Shown: positions 1 to 8,509 of the stretch, in pieces
How the letters are laid out: each line of letters opens with the position of its first letter
Numbering within the stretch: position 1 is the stretch's first letter
From: DASUXA01 sp036378155
GTDB taxonomy: Bacteria > Actinomycetota > Actinomycetes > Mycobacteriales > Micromonosporaceae
Direction: 5' to 3'
Length of the DNA: 51,104 bases
Assembly (NCBI GenBank): GCA_036378155.1
Contig: DASUXA010000068.1
Coordinates: 1 to 51,104 of the forward strand
Position numbers and translations under genes: made by a program
The notes under the pieces: generated by a model
Database searches by the model: none
What the model was told of the DNA's origin: nothing
What the model saw: the letters and a program-made list of their open reading frames with translations, nothing else

Positions 1-1
1 G

Positions 2-817
2 ACAGGCACCAACAGTGACCCCGGTTACGGCGCTGCCGACCCCCGCTTCGGCGAGCAGGGCGGCCTACTCAGCTACGGCAGCTACCTCCGCGTCGCGGAA
101 CTGCTCGACCAGCAGGTACCGCAGAGCGATCCGCCAGCTCATGACGAGCTGCTGTTCATCACCATCCACCAGGTCTACGAGCTGTGGTTCAAGCTGCTGC
201 TGTCGGAACTGACCGACGCGCGCGACCGGATGCTCGCCGGCGAGGACTACCTGCCCCGGGTGCGGCTGCAACGCTCCCTGGTCATCGAGCGGGTACTGGT
301 GACCCAGGTCGACGTGATCGACACCATGACCCCGCAGGACTTCCTCGCGTTCCGCAGCAAGCTCGCGCCGGCGTCCGGCTTCCAGTCGGCGCAGTTCCGC
401 GAGATCGAGTTCCTGTCGGGGCTGAAGGACGCCGGGTACATGGACCGGTTCCGCGGTCTGACCGACCTCGAGCGGTCCCGCCTCAAGCAGCGGCTCGACG
501 AGCCGTCGCTGTGGGACGCGTACCTGTCGCTGCTGCGGCACCACGGCTTCGCGGTCGACACCGAGGAGGAACGGTTCGAGTCGCTGGTGCGGATCGCGCA
601 CAACCGCCCGGACCACGGCGCGCTGTGGGATGTCGCCGAGGCGCTGCTCGACCACGACCAGGCGTGGTCGTTGTGGCGGGCGCGGCACGTGCTGATGGCG
701 GAGCGGCAGATCGGCACCAAGCGGGGCACCGGCGGCTCGGCTGGCGGGGCGTACCTTCGTTCCCGCATTCACCTGCGGTTCTACCCCGAGCTCTGGGAGC
801 TGCGCACCCGGCTGTAG
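2..817 (+). CDS. kynA: Tryptophan 2,3-dioxygenase, 5' end cut off by the window
   Basis: This is a heme enzyme that opens the indole ring of L-tryptophan to N-formylkynurenine, the first step of the kynurenine pathway. The reading frame is open from base 2, so the start lies upstream of the window; 271 residues are visible of the usual 270-290, so only a few are missing. The segment FITIHQVYELWFKLLLSEL is the family substrate and heme-pocket motif with its histidine. A C-terminal Gly/Thr-rich loop (GTKRGTGGSAGGAYL) corresponds to the conserved loop that closes over the substrate, followed by RFYPELWELRTRL. The gene is followed by a strong hairpin. Partner genes of the pathway (kynU, kynB) are not in the window and may lie upstream. 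Confidence 0.95.
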   Translation, partial: TGTNSDPGYGAADPRFGEQGGLLSYGSYLRVAELLDQQVPQSDPPAHDELLFITIHQVYELWFKLLLSELTDARDRMLAGEDYLPRVRLQRSLVIERVLVTQVDVIDTMTPQDFLAFRSKLAPASGFQSAQFREIEFLSGLKDAGYMDRFRGLTDLERSRLKQRLDEPSLWDAYLSLLRHHGFAVDTEEERFESLVRIAHNRPDHGALWDVAEALLDHDQAWSLWRARHVLMAERQIGTKRGTGGSAGGAYLRSRIHLRFYPELWELRTRL

Positions 818-822
818 CCGGT

Positions 823-857
823 GGCGACCGCGCCCGCCTCGGACGGGCGCGGTCGCC
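823..857 (+). terminator. Hairpin terminator after kynA
   Basis: A perfect 14-base-pair stem (823-836 with 844-857) with a 7-base loop starts 5 bases after the kynA stop. No T-run follows, as is common in high-GC actinomycetes. Confidence 0.75.
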
Positions 858-926
858 CTCCAGCGCGCACGGCGTCGCCCGGCGGCGCGCGGACACCCGC
901 ACCGCGCGGGCGGCCCGGCGATCCGG

Positions 927-932
927 CAAGGT
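927..932 (+). promoter_or_regulatory. Possible -10 box of a leaderless methyltransferase transcript
   Basis: CAAGGT lies 6 bases before the ATG at 939, the same hexamer and spacing seen before the MOSC gene at 48400. No Shine-Dalgarno sequence is visible and no convincing -35 was found. Confidence 0.35.
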
Positions 933-938
933 ATCGAC

Positions 939-1685
939 ATGGACCGCCACCTCCGCAGCCTGATCGCCCACACCGACCATCCCATCGCCGCGCCGCTGCG
1001 CGACGCGTCGGTCGAGCGACTGCTGCGGCGCGCCCGGCTGCCGCGCCGTGCCCGCCTGCTCGATCTGGGCTGCGGCGAGGCCGGCTGGCTGCTGCGCGCG
1101 CTGGAGTTGTACCCGGAGTCGACCGCCGACGGGGTGGACGTGTCCGGTCCGGCGCTGGACCGCGCGGCGCGCGCCGCGACGGCTCGCGGGGTGGCTGACC
1201 GGCTGTCCCTGCACCGCACGGACGCGACCGGTTTCCCGGTGGGGGAGCGGTACCACCTGGTCTGCTGCGTGGGCGTCGCGCACGTGTTCGGCGGGTTGCG
1301 GTCCACGGTGGACGCGGCACGGCGGTACCTGCGCTCCGACGGGTTGATCCTGGTCGGGGACGGCTTCTGGGACCGGTCGCCGGACGCCGCGGCGCTCGCC
1401 GGTCTCGGCGCCCGCGCCGAGGACCTGCGCGACCTCGCCGGTACCGTCGCCGAACTCGGCGCGACCGGCTGCGTTCCGGTGTACGGCCACGTCAGCGACG
1501 CCGACGAGTGGGACGAGTACGAGTGGTCCTGGAGCGGGACCCTCGCCAGTTGGGCGCTGGACAATCCGACCGACCCGGACGCGTCCGACGCGCTCGCGGC
1601 GGCGACCACGCACCTGGAGGGCTGGCTCGGCGGGTACCGCGGCGTCCTCGGCTTCGTCACGGTGCTGCTGCGCTGCCCGACCTGA
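939..1685 (+). CDS. Class I SAM-dependent methyltransferase, substrate unknown
   Basis: The 248-residue protein has a Rossmann-type methyltransferase fold. Motif I is LLDLGCGEAGWLL (about residues 40-52), which binds S-adenosylmethionine. An acidic residue ends strand 2 (GVDVSG), and CCVGVAHVFGG is in the motif IV position. The C-terminal half contains an unusually acidic and tryptophan-rich stretch (DADEWDEYEWSWSG). The start at ATG 939 follows a CAAGGT box by 6 bases with no ribosome binding site. The gene stands alone between the kynA terminator and the secreted subtilase, so context does not suggest the substrate. It resembles the broad Methyltransf_11/25 groups; a small-molecule target is likely but not shown. 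Confidence 0.8.
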   Translation: MDRHLRSLIAHTDHPIAAPLRDASVERLLRRARLPRRARLLDLGCGEAGWLLRALELYPESTADGVDVSGPALDRAARAATARGVADRLSLHRTDATGFPVGERYHLVCCVGVAHVFGGLRSTVDAARRYLRSDGLILVGDGFWDRSPDAAALAGLGARAEDLRDLAGTVAELGATGCVPVYGHVSDADEWDEYEWSWSGTLASWALDNPTDPDASDALAAATTHLEGWLGGYRGVLGFVTVLLRCPT

Positions 1686-1690
1686 ACCCC

Positions 1691-1716
1691 GACCTCAATT
1701 CCCGACCTCAATTCCC
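1691..1716 (+). repeat. Two perfect 13-base tandem copies
   Basis: GACCTCAATTCCC is repeated twice back to back just after the methyltransferase stop. The rest of 1717-1928 contains only the leader of the subtilase gene; I see no other gene there. Confidence 0.8.
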
Positions 1717-1928
1717 GACCCGACCCGGGCCTCGGGTCGCCCGTCGGCTGCCCGACACGAACCTCACCGTCGGTACCGAAGCACACCGGTTGGGACGTCA
1801 GGCACCCTCTCCATACCCGCGTCACCTCAGTGCCGACCTGTACACGCCAGGGCCATTCCAACTACGGTCGGCGGCAACGTGCGTCGTACCCCGGACGCGT
1901 TTCCCGATTCGTGGTGGCAGGAGTGCCC

Positions 1929-4136
1929 ATGAACCGTTCCCATCTTTTTGCCGGCGGAGCCGTGGCTGTCGCGGCTGCGCTGGCGCTCACCATGACCCAG
2001 CCGGCGCTGGCCGGCTCGGGTTCCAGTAACGCGGACGACCCGACCCGGGCCGGCGGCGTGGACACCAGCGTGGCGCTGGTGCAGCTCAACGGCGACCCCC
2101 TGTCGATCGCGTCGAGTACCCACCCGACGCAGGGCAAGAAGATCGACTTCGACAGCAACACCGTGAAGTCGTACCGCGCGAAGCTGTCCGCGGAGCGCAA
2201 CGACTTCAAGCAGTGGCTGCGCGCCAACGCGCCCGACGCGAAGGTGACCAGCGAGTTCGACATCTCGCTGAACGCGGTGTCGGTCAAGCTGAACGGCGTG
2301 GCGCTGTCCACCATCGCCAGCGCGCCGCAGGTGCGCACGGCTCAGTACGAGTCGGTGTACCAGCCGCTCGCCGCCGACCCCGACCTGTCCCTGATCCACG
2401 CGGTCGAGGCGTGGAACCAGGCGGGCGGCGCGCCGAACGCGGGTGCGGGGGTGAAGGTGGCCATCGTGGACACCGGCATCGACATCACCCATCCGTGCTT
2501 CTCCGACGCCGGGTACCCGGCGCAGAAGCAGCTCGGTGACACCCGGTTCACCAACAACAAGGTGATCGCCGCCAAGGTCTTCAACAACAAGGCGACCGCC
2601 AACAGCTACACGCCGGAGGCTCTGCAGGAGCACGGCACCCATGTCGCCGGTACGGTCGCCTGCGACGCCGACACCCCGGCCACGGTCGACGGGGTCGCGA
2701 TCCCGTACCGGATGTCCGGTGTCGCGCCCCGCGCGCTGCTGGGCAACTACAACGTCTTTCCTGGCGACGTGACCAACGCGCGCAGCGAGGACATCCTCAA
2801 CGCGCTCGAGGCGGCGTACGCCGACGGCTTCGACGTGGCGAACATGAGCCTCGGCGGCGGCGCGTCCGGCATCCAGGACCTGCTCACCATCGCGGTGAAC
2901 GACCTGGACGAGGCGAACATGGTGGTGGCGGTCGCGGCGGGCAACTCGGGTCCCGGCCACTACACGGTCGAGTCGCCGGGTAGCGCGGCCCGTGCGCTGA
3001 CCGCCGGCGCGAGCACGGTGCCGCACTTCATCGGTACCCCGGTGACCGTCGGGGGCACGAGCTACGGTGCCGCCCTGGGCGACTTCGGCAAGGTCACCTC
3101 GGACACCACCGCGCCGCTGGCGGTGGTTACCAGCGCGCCGACCGACCCGGCGACGGGTCTGTCGACCGCCTGCTCGGCGCTGCCGGCGGGCAGTCTGACC
3201 GGCAAGATCGCGTTGATCTCGCGCGGCTCGTGCACCTTCTCGCAGAAGATCCGGGACGCGCAGGACGCGGGTGCCGCGATCGTGCTGGTGGTCAACAACG
3301 TCGGCGGCGACCCGATCGCGATGGGTCTCGGCGGCATCCCGAACGAGCCGACGGTGCCGGCGTACCAGCTGAGCCTGGCGGACGGTCTGCAGGTCAAGAC
3401 CCACGACGGGGAGGCGACCACGGTGGGCGCGAACCCGGCGTACTTCAGCACCGGCAACGCCAACCTGATGGCCGGCTTCTCCAGCCAGGGTCCGACCGAC
3501 GTCGACTACCGCGTGAAGCCGGACGTGGTCGCGCCGGGCGTGAACGTGCTGAGCTCGATTCCGCACCAGTTCTGCCCGACGGCGCCGTGCTTCGCGTTCT
3601 TCCAGGGCACCTCGATGGCCACGCCGCACCTGGCGGGGTCTGCCGCGGTGGTCAAGTCGCAGCACCCGGACTGGTCGGCAGAGCAGATCCGGTCCGCCAT
3701 CGTCAACACGGCTGACCAGGGTGTGCTGAAGAACCTCAAGGGCTCCGCGTTGGAGACCGACGTCAACATCGTCGGCGCCGGCCGGGACGACGTGCTGTCC
3801 GCGGTCAACGCCTCGGTCGCCCTCGACCCGGTCAGCACCAGCTTCGGCGCCGTGCCGTCGGGTTCCGGTCAGACCGCGACGCAGACCGTCACGCTGACCA
3901 ACGTGACCGGTTCGGCGGCGACGTACACCCTGGCGGTGGGCGCGTCGACGGGTGCCGGGGTCGGCTACTCGCTGAGCACGTCGTCGGTGACGCTCGCGCC
4001 GGGGCAGTCGGCGACCGTGACGGTCACCATGTCGGCGGACAAGGGCGCGAGCGGCGGTGACCACGCCGCCACCCTGCGCATCTCGTCGGGTGGCGTCGAG
4101 GTGGCGCACGCGGTGATCTACACCTTCATCAAGTAA
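1929..4136 (+). CDS. Secreted subtilisin-like serine protease (S8) with PA insert
   Basis: This is an extracellular peptidase of 735 residues. ATG 1929 is preceded by AGGAG at 1919-1923 and encodes a classical signal peptide (NRSH, then a hydrophobic Ala/Val core, ending QPALA). A propeptide of the inhibitor I9 type follows (about residues 60-145). The catalytic triad is Asp181 (VAIVDTGID), His235 (EHGTHVAGT) and Ser562 (GTSMATPHLAGSAA), with the oxyanion Asn in VAAGNSGPG. A protease-associated (PA) domain is inserted between His and Ser (about 385-465, ISRGSCTF). The C-terminal 100 residues form a beta-sandwich (CARDB or fibronectin III-like) that may aid substrate or wall binding. An earlier in-frame start at 1830 is possible but would place an extra segment before the signal peptide. 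It is monocistronic, ending in a hairpin. Confidence 0.95.
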   Translation: MNRSHLFAGGAVAVAAALALTMTQPALAGSGSSNADDPTRAGGVDTSVALVQLNGDPLSIASSTHPTQGKKIDFDSNTVKSYRAKLSAERNDFKQWLRANAPDAKVTSEFDISLNAVSVKLNGVALSTIASAPQVRTAQYESVYQPLAADPDLSLIHAVEAWNQAGGAPNAGAGVKVAIVDTGIDITHPCFSDAGYPAQKQLGDTRFTNNKVIAAKVFNNKATANSYTPEALQEHGTHVAGTVACDADTPATVDGVAIPYRMSGVAPRALLGNYNVFPGDVTNARSEDILNALEAAYADGFDVANMSLGGGASGIQDLLTIAVNDLDEANMVVAVAAGNSGPGHYTVESPGSAARALTAGASTVPHFIGTPVTVGGTSYGAALGDFGKVTSDTTAPLAVVTSAPTDPATGLSTACSALPAGSLTGKIALISRGSCTFSQKIRDAQDAGAAIVLVVNNVGGDPIAMGLGGIPNEPTVPAYQLSLADGLQVKTHDGEATTVGANPAYFSTGNANLMAGFSSQGPTDVDYRVKPDVVAPGVNVLSSIPHQFCPTAPCFAFFQGTSMATPHLAGSAAVVKSQHPDWSAEQIRSAIVNTADQGVLKNLKGSALETDVNIVGAGRDDVLSAVNASVALDPVSTSFGAVPSGSGQTATQTVTLTNVTGSAATYTLAVGASTGAGVGYSLSTSSVTLAPGQSATVTVTMSADKGASGGDHAATLRISSGGVEVAHAVIYTFIK

Positions 4137-4151
4137 CGAAACATGATCACG

Positions 4152-4183
4152 TCGGGGGCGGGCCGGCATCGGCTCGCCCCCGA
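4152..4183 (+). terminator. Hairpin terminator after the subtilase
   Basis: TCGGGGGCG (4152-4160) pairs with CGCCCCCGA (4175-4183) around a 14-base loop, 16 bases after the stop codon. Confidence 0.75.
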
Positions 4184-4302
4184 CCGTGCGAAGTCTCGGC
4201 GAGAGAGCGTCTCCTTTACTCCGGGTTGGTGGATACTGGACCGTGACGCCGCTTTGTGTCCATATCATCATGTTTGGTAGCTCCTGTTGTGGTCCCGCAC
4301 GG

Positions 4303-4314
4303 ACTGTGCACAGT
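4303..4314. promoter_or_regulatory. 12-base perfect palindrome upstream of the PadR gene
   Basis: ACTGTGCACAGT lies 86 bases before the PadR start, in a stretch (4200-4390) that is less GC-rich than its surroundings. It could be the PadR autoregulatory operator. This is inferred from position; it does not match the common PadR pattern ATGT-N8-ACAT. Confidence 0.4.
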
Positions 4315-4399
4315 GGAGATGTCGCCATAGCGGGGCACAATGGACACACAATTACCGAAAACGTGGACGAGCCGGGCGAGTTAGTGGGAGCGTGAAGTT

Positions 4400-5032
4400 A
4401 TGGGGGACTCGGGACTGAACGCCACCGCAGCCGCTCTGCTGGGACTGCTCCACGACGGCCCGATGACCGGCGGACAGTTGATGGTGGTCGCCGAGCGTCG
4501 GCTCGGCTCGTTCTGGTCGATGACCCGCAGCCAGGTGTACCGGGAACTGCCGGCGCTGGCGGACGCCGGGTATGTCCGGATGGGCAAGCCTGGGCCGCGG
4601 GCCAGCCAGCCGTACTCGATCACGGCTGCCGGCAAGCGGGCGTTCAGTCGCTGGCTGTCCGGCGAGCCGGGACGGGAGCAGGTACGCAACCCGATCGCGC
4701 TGCGGGTCGCGTTCGGCAGCCTGCAGACACCGGATCAGCTGCAGAGCGCGTACGAGGCGGCGACGGCGTACCACACCGCCGCCCTGGCGCAAGCCCGCGA
4801 CCTGGCCAAAGAGATCAGGAAAGAGGGCGACGAGTTCGGCGCGTCGTCGGTCGACTTCGCCGTGGGGTACCACCGCGCGGTGCTCGCCTGGCTGAAGACC
4901 GTGCCGACCACGTCGGGGGCGACCAAGACGGCGCCCGCGAAGGCGACGCCCGCCAAGTCGACGCCAGCCAAGACGTCGCCGACCAGGACCTCGACGGGCA
5001 GGGGCGCGACCGCGAAGAGCGCCGCCCGGTAG
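4400..5032 (+). CDS. PadR-family transcriptional regulator with lysine/alanine/proline tail
   Basis: This 210-residue DNA-binding repressor has an N-terminal PadR winged helix (about residues 8-85: ALLGLLHDGPMTGGQLM, then SFWSMTRSQVYRELPALADAGYV) and a Vir_C-like helical dimerisation region to about residue 170. Residues 175-210 form a low-complexity basic tail of repeated (T/S)PAK-type units (TKTAPAKATPAKSTPAKTSP). Such tails are typical of histone H1-like proteins and of the C-termini of actinobacterial HU/HupS proteins, not of PadR proteins. The tail is in frame and ends in a normal stop. GGGAG about 10 bases upstream is the likely ribosome binding site. The gene is alone; its target is unknown. 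Confidence 0.9.
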   Translation: MGDSGLNATAAALLGLLHDGPMTGGQLMVVAERRLGSFWSMTRSQVYRELPALADAGYVRMGKPGPRASQPYSITAAGKRAFSRWLSGEPGREQVRNPIALRVAFGSLQTPDQLQSAYEAATAYHTAALAQARDLAKEIRKEGDEFGASSVDFAVGYHRAVLAWLKTVPTTSGATKTAPAKATPAKSTPAKTSPTRTSTGRGATAKSAAR

Positions 5033-5177
5033 CGCCCGGCGGCGGACGGGCCGCCTGCCGCGGACACCGGTTCTCGCGGGCGGACCGGCGAGCGGCGGTC
5101 GCTCGCGCGGTGCCGCCCTGGCAGCGGACGGGCCGGCGGGCGGCGCGCCCGGACCTACCCGGTGGGCGACGCCGCAT

Positions 5178-5206
5178 CTGACAAGATCGTCGGCGCGCCG
5201 TAGGCT
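5178..5206 (+). promoter_or_regulatory. prfB promoter giving a leaderless mRNA
   Basis: The -35 CTGACA (5178-5183) and -10 TAGGCT (5201-5206) are separated by 17 bases. The GTG start at 5213 lies 6 bases after the -10, so transcription would begin at or next to the start codon. No ribosome binding site is present. Confidence 0.75.
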
Positions 5207-5212
5207 TTTCCC

Positions 5213-6340
5213 GTGACCGCTGCCGACTACGCCGACCAGTTGAAGGACCTCGACTCGACGCTGCGCAACATCGAGACCGTCCTGGACCTTGACCGGATGC
5301 ACCGGGAAAAGGCCGAGCTGGAGCAGGCCGCCTCGGCCCCGGACCTGTGGGACGACCAGGCGCGCGCCCAGCAGGTGACGTCCCGGTTGTCGTACGTGCA
5401 GGGCGAGATCAACCGGCTGGAGCGGCTGCGCTCCCGCGTCGACGACGCGGCGGTGCTGCTCGAACTCGCCGAAGCCGAGGGCGACGCCGGCTCGCTCGCC
5501 GAGGTGGGCTCGGAGATCGTCGCGCTGCGCAAGGCGATCGACGAGCTGGAGGTGCGCACCCTACTGTCCGGCGAGTACGACGCCCGCGAGGCGGTGGTCA
5601 CGGTGCGCTCGGGCGCCGGCGGGGTGGACGCCGCCGACTTCGCCGAAATGCTGCTGCGGATGTACCTGCGCTGGGCGGAGCGCCACGGATACCCGACGGA
5701 GGTGTACGACACCAGCTACGCCGAGGAGGCGGGGCTGAAGTCGGCGACGTTCGTGGTCAAGGCGCCGTACATGTACGGCACGCTCTCGGTCGAGGCGGGC
5801 ACCCACCGGCTGGTGCGGATCAGCCCGTTCGACAACCAGGGGCGTCGGCAGACCAGCTTCGCGGCGGTCGAGGTGGTACCGGTCGTCGAGCAGACCGACG
5901 AGATCGAGATTCCGGACGACGACATCCGGGTCGACGTGTACCGCTCGTCCGGGCCCGGCGGGCAGGGCGTCAACACCACGGACTCGGCGGTACGGATCAC
6001 CCACCTGCCCACCGGCATCGTGGTGAGTTGCCAGAACGAGCGGTCCCAGTTGCAGAACAAGGCGACCGCGATGAACGTGCTCAAGGCGAAACTGCTGGCG
6101 CTCAAGCGCGCCGAGGAGCAGGCCAAGCTGGACTCGATCCGGGGCGACGTCGCCGGGGCGTGGGGCGACCAGATGCGCTCGTACGTGCTGCACCCGTACC
6201 AGATGGTCAAGGATCTGCGCACCGAACAGGAGACCGGTAACCCGAACGCGGTGTTCGACGGCGACATCGACTCGTTCATCGAGGCCGGTATCCGCTGGCG
6301 CAAGCAGCGGCAGATGGCAGCCGCGGCTGAGGCGAGCTAG
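5213..6340 (+). CDS. prfB: Peptide chain release factor 2
   Basis: RF2 recognises UGA and UAA stop codons and triggers peptide release on the ribosome. The 375-residue protein carries the peptidyl-tRNA hydrolysis motif GGQ at residues 249-251 (SSGPGGQGVNTTDSAV) and an RF2-type ISPFDNQGRRQTSF region. The N-terminal coiled-coil domain runs through about residue 110. The frame is uninterrupted, so the programmed +1 frameshift of Escherichia coli prfB is absent, as is usual in actinobacteria. The start is the GTG placed 6 bases after a TAGGCT -10 box. It heads the conserved order prfB-ftsE-ftsX-smpB-ssrA. Confidence 0.98.
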   Translation: MTAADYADQLKDLDSTLRNIETVLDLDRMHREKAELEQAASAPDLWDDQARAQQVTSRLSYVQGEINRLERLRSRVDDAAVLLELAEAEGDAGSLAEVGSEIVALRKAIDELEVRTLLSGEYDAREAVVTVRSGAGGVDAADFAEMLLRMYLRWAERHGYPTEVYDTSYAEEAGLKSATFVVKAPYMYGTLSVEAGTHRLVRISPFDNQGRRQTSFAAVEVVPVVEQTDEIEIPDDDIRVDVYRSSGPGGQGVNTTDSAVRITHLPTGIVVSCQNERSQLQNKATAMNVLKAKLLALKRAEEQAKLDSIRGDVAGAWGDQMRSYVLHPYQMVKDLRTEQETGNPNAVFDGDIDSFIEAGIRWRKQRQMAAAAEAS

Positions 6341-6752
6341 CGAGCGCGCCGTACCGGCTGCGTCCGCTGTTCGGCTGCGTCCGCTGTCCGGCGGCGTGGG
6401 CTGTAGGGCTGCGTCGGCTGTTGCGGCGGGCATCCGCTGTTCGCACGACCACCGTTCGGGCGGCGCGCACACTGTGGGCGGTGCCAGCCTTCCGCGGTGC
6501 CCGTTCGCTGAGCGGATTGTCCCCTTAGTCCTTGGCGGGACGTCGTTCGATCGTCCGAGCCCGCGCCCGTGTCTGCTCACGTTGCGTATTGCTCTGCCCG
6601 CGTACGGTCAGACCGCTCGGCGGCGGCTACGGAACGTCCTGCCTGGCTGGCGCAGTGGCATTCCACACAGGAAAGCCAGCTTTTCCGGCAAAAGCCGCTT
6701 ATCGATCCGGTCGGGGTTGGCGTAACGGTGACGGCGCGTAGACTCTCGACCC
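6341..6752. other. 412-base intergenic region with short repeats and a small hairpin
   Basis: No gene is supported here. Bases 6356-6440 hold imperfect copies of a unit close to GGCTGCGTCCGCTGTTC (starting at about 6356, 6373 and 6407, with a shorter relative near 6431). A small hairpin GCTTTT-CCGGC-AAAAGC lies at 6679-6695. The ftsE promoter is at the right end. The region is unusually long for the prfB-ftsE junction. Confidence 0.6.
6717..6744 (+). promoter_or_regulatory. ftsE promoter, probably leaderless
   Basis: The -35 TTGGCG (6717-6722) and -10 TAGACT (6739-6744) are spaced by 16 bases, and the GTG start follows 8 bases after the -10. There is no ribosome binding site before GTG 6753. 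Confidence 0.65.
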
Positions 6753-7433
6753 GTGATTCGGCTCGAGCATGTGACCAAGACGTACCCCAAGGCGTCCCGA
6801 CCGTCGCTGGACGACGTGTCCGTGGAGATCGAGAAGGGTGACTTCGTCTTCTTCATCGGTCCCTCCGGGTCCGGCAAGTCCACCATCATCAAGCTGCTGC
6901 TGCACGAGATCCAGCCCACCAAGGGCAAGGTCGTCGTCAATGGCCGTGACGTGACCGCGATCCGCTCGTGGCGCATCCCGAACTTCCGGCGATCGATCGG
7001 TTGCGTCTTCCAGGACTTCCGCCTGCTGCCGAACCGGACCGCGTACGAGAACGTGGCGTTCGCGCTCGAGGTGATCGGCAAGTCCAAGGAGGTCGCCCGG
7101 CGCGTCGTACCAGAAGTGCTGGAGCTGGTCGGGCTGGGGGGCAAGGAGCACCGGTACCCGCACGAGCTGTCCGGTGGTGAGCAGCAGCGGGTCGCCGTCG
7201 CCCGGGCGTTCGTGAACCGGCCGCTGATCCTGCTCGCCGACGAGCCCACCGGAAACCTCGACCCGGACACCTCGATCGAGATCATGCGGCTGCTCGACCG
7301 GATCAACCGGACCGGTACCACGGTCGTGATGGTCACCCACGACTCCAACATCGTCAACCAGATGCGCCGCCGCGTCGTCGAGATCGAAAGCGGCAGGATC
7401 GTGCGGGACCAGCCGCGCGGCGTGTACGGCTGA
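6753..7433 (+). CDS. ftsE: Cell division ATP-binding protein FtsE
   Basis: This is the cytoplasmic ATPase of the FtsEX complex, which transmits ATP hydrolysis through FtsX to activate peptidoglycan hydrolases during division. The 226-residue ABC protein has Walker A GPSGSGKST (about residues 36-44), Q-loop CVFQDFRLLPNRTAYENV (an FtsE hallmark), signature LSGGEQQRVAVARA, Walker B LILLADEPTGNLD and H-loop VTHD. ftsX follows after 55 bases, so the two are almost certainly co-transcribed. The GTG start is set by the TAGACT promoter box 8 bases upstream. Confidence 0.97.
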   Translation: MIRLEHVTKTYPKASRPSLDDVSVEIEKGDFVFFIGPSGSGKSTIIKLLLHEIQPTKGKVVVNGRDVTAIRSWRIPNFRRSIGCVFQDFRLLPNRTAYENVAFALEVIGKSKEVARRVVPEVLELVGLGGKEHRYPHELSGGEQQRVAVARAFVNRPLILLADEPTGNLDPDTSIEIMRLLDRINRTGTTVVMVTHDSNIVNQMRRRVVEIESGRIVRDQPRGVYG

Positions 7434-7488
7434 CGGTCCCCCTCCAGATCCCCCACGGCGACGTTTCGGCGGAAGGAAACCCCACTCG

Positions 7489-8364
7489 ATGCGCGCGAAG
7501 TACGTCCTGTCCGAGGTGGCGCTCGGGCTGTGGCGCAACGTAACGATGACCGTCGCGATGATGATCACGATGGCCGTGTCGTTGACCATGCTGGGCGCCA
7601 GCGTCGTGCTGTTCCTCCAGGTCAACAGCATGAAGGACTACTACTACGACAAGGTCGAGGTGTCGATCTTCCTGAAGAACGACGTCACCGACGAGCAGCG
7701 CACCGCGCTGAAGAACGCGCTCGACGGCGACCCCCTGGTCAAGAGCGTCTTCCACGAGAGCAAGGAAGAGGCGTACGACAAGTTCCGCACCCAGTTCCGC
7801 GACGCGCCGGACCTGGTCGCGGCGACCAAGCCGGACCAGCTTCCGGAGTCGTACCGGGTGAAGCTGAAGGACCCCAACCAGTACAAGGCGATCTACGACA
7901 AGTACAAGGACAGCGAGGGGATCAGCAGCATCGTCGACCAGCGGCGACTGCTCGGCAAGGTGTTCGGCATCCTCAACTCGATCCAGGAGCTCGCGCTGGT
8001 CATCGCGATCGTCCAGGGCTTCGCCGCGCTGCTGCTGGTCGCGAACACCATCCAGGTCGCGGCGTACAGCAAACGGCGCGAGGTCGCCGTGATGAAACTG
8101 GTGGGCGCCGCCAACTGGTTCATCCAGGCGCCCTTCGTGCTGGAAGCCATGTTCGCCGGTGTGATCGGCGCCCTGCTGGCGTGGCTCGCCCTGGTCGGTG
8201 CCAAGGTCTTCCTGCTGGACGGGTCGCTGAAGTCGCTCGCGTCGCTGCTGACGCCGGTACCGTGGCGCACGATCAACCTGATGCTGCCGCTGCTGTTCGT
8301 GATCGGTGCTCTGATCAGCGGCGTCACCGGTTGGGTCACGTTGCGCTTCTACATCAAGCGGTAA
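7489..8364 (+). CDS. ftsX: Cell division permease-like protein FtsX
   Basis: This is the membrane partner of FtsE. The 291-residue protein has one N-terminal transmembrane helix (about residues 22-46) after the conserved MRAKYVLSEVALGLWRNVTMT opening. An extracytoplasmic domain (about 50-165) binds hydrolase regulators; in mycobacteria the partner is RipC. Three C-terminal transmembrane helices form the FtsX/MacB permease core, with the cytoplasmic loop YSKRREVAVMKLVGAANWFI that contacts FtsE. ATG 7489 follows GGAAGGA. A very strong terminator follows the gene, separating it from smpB. Confidence 0.97.
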   Translation: MRAKYVLSEVALGLWRNVTMTVAMMITMAVSLTMLGASVVLFLQVNSMKDYYYDKVEVSIFLKNDVTDEQRTALKNALDGDPLVKSVFHESKEEAYDKFRTQFRDAPDLVAATKPDQLPESYRVKLKDPNQYKAIYDKYKDSEGISSIVDQRRLLGKVFGILNSIQELALVIAIVQGFAALLLVANTIQVAAYSKRREVAVMKLVGAANWFIQAPFVLEAMFAGVIGALLAWLALVGAKVFLLDGSLKSLASLLTPVPWRTINLMLPLLFVIGALISGVTGWVTLRFYIKR

Positions 8365-8384
8365 GTCGCACCGCCGCCGCGTCG

Positions 8385-8424
8385 CAGCGTTGAGGGGGCA
8401 CCGTCCGGTGCCCCCTCAACGCTG
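8385..8424 (+). terminator. 18-base-pair perfect hairpin terminator of ftsEX
   Basis: Bases 8385-8402 pair perfectly with 8407-8424 around the 4-base loop GTCC, 20 bases after the ftsX stop. Confidence 0.9.
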
Positions 8425-8509
8425 ATCTCGCTCGCCGCGACGGTCGGTGTCCGGTTAGCATTGCCGCGCCCGGACGACGAACGGGGACCCCGCGAGGAGG
8501 TGAGTCGAG

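Noticed and set aside
1827..4349. Long open frame antisense to the subtilase
   Set aside because: The translation is low-complexity Arg/Val/His-rich with no motif, and the opposite strand encodes an intact S8 protease.
5213..5300. Programmed +1 frameshift site in prfB
   Set aside because: The frame is continuous from GTG 5213 to the stop; there is no in-frame UGA in the early codons.
6650..6710. A tRNA-like stretch (GGCTGGCGCAGTGGC) before ftsE
   Set aside because: It lacks an anticodon arm, a T-arm and a matching acceptor stem.
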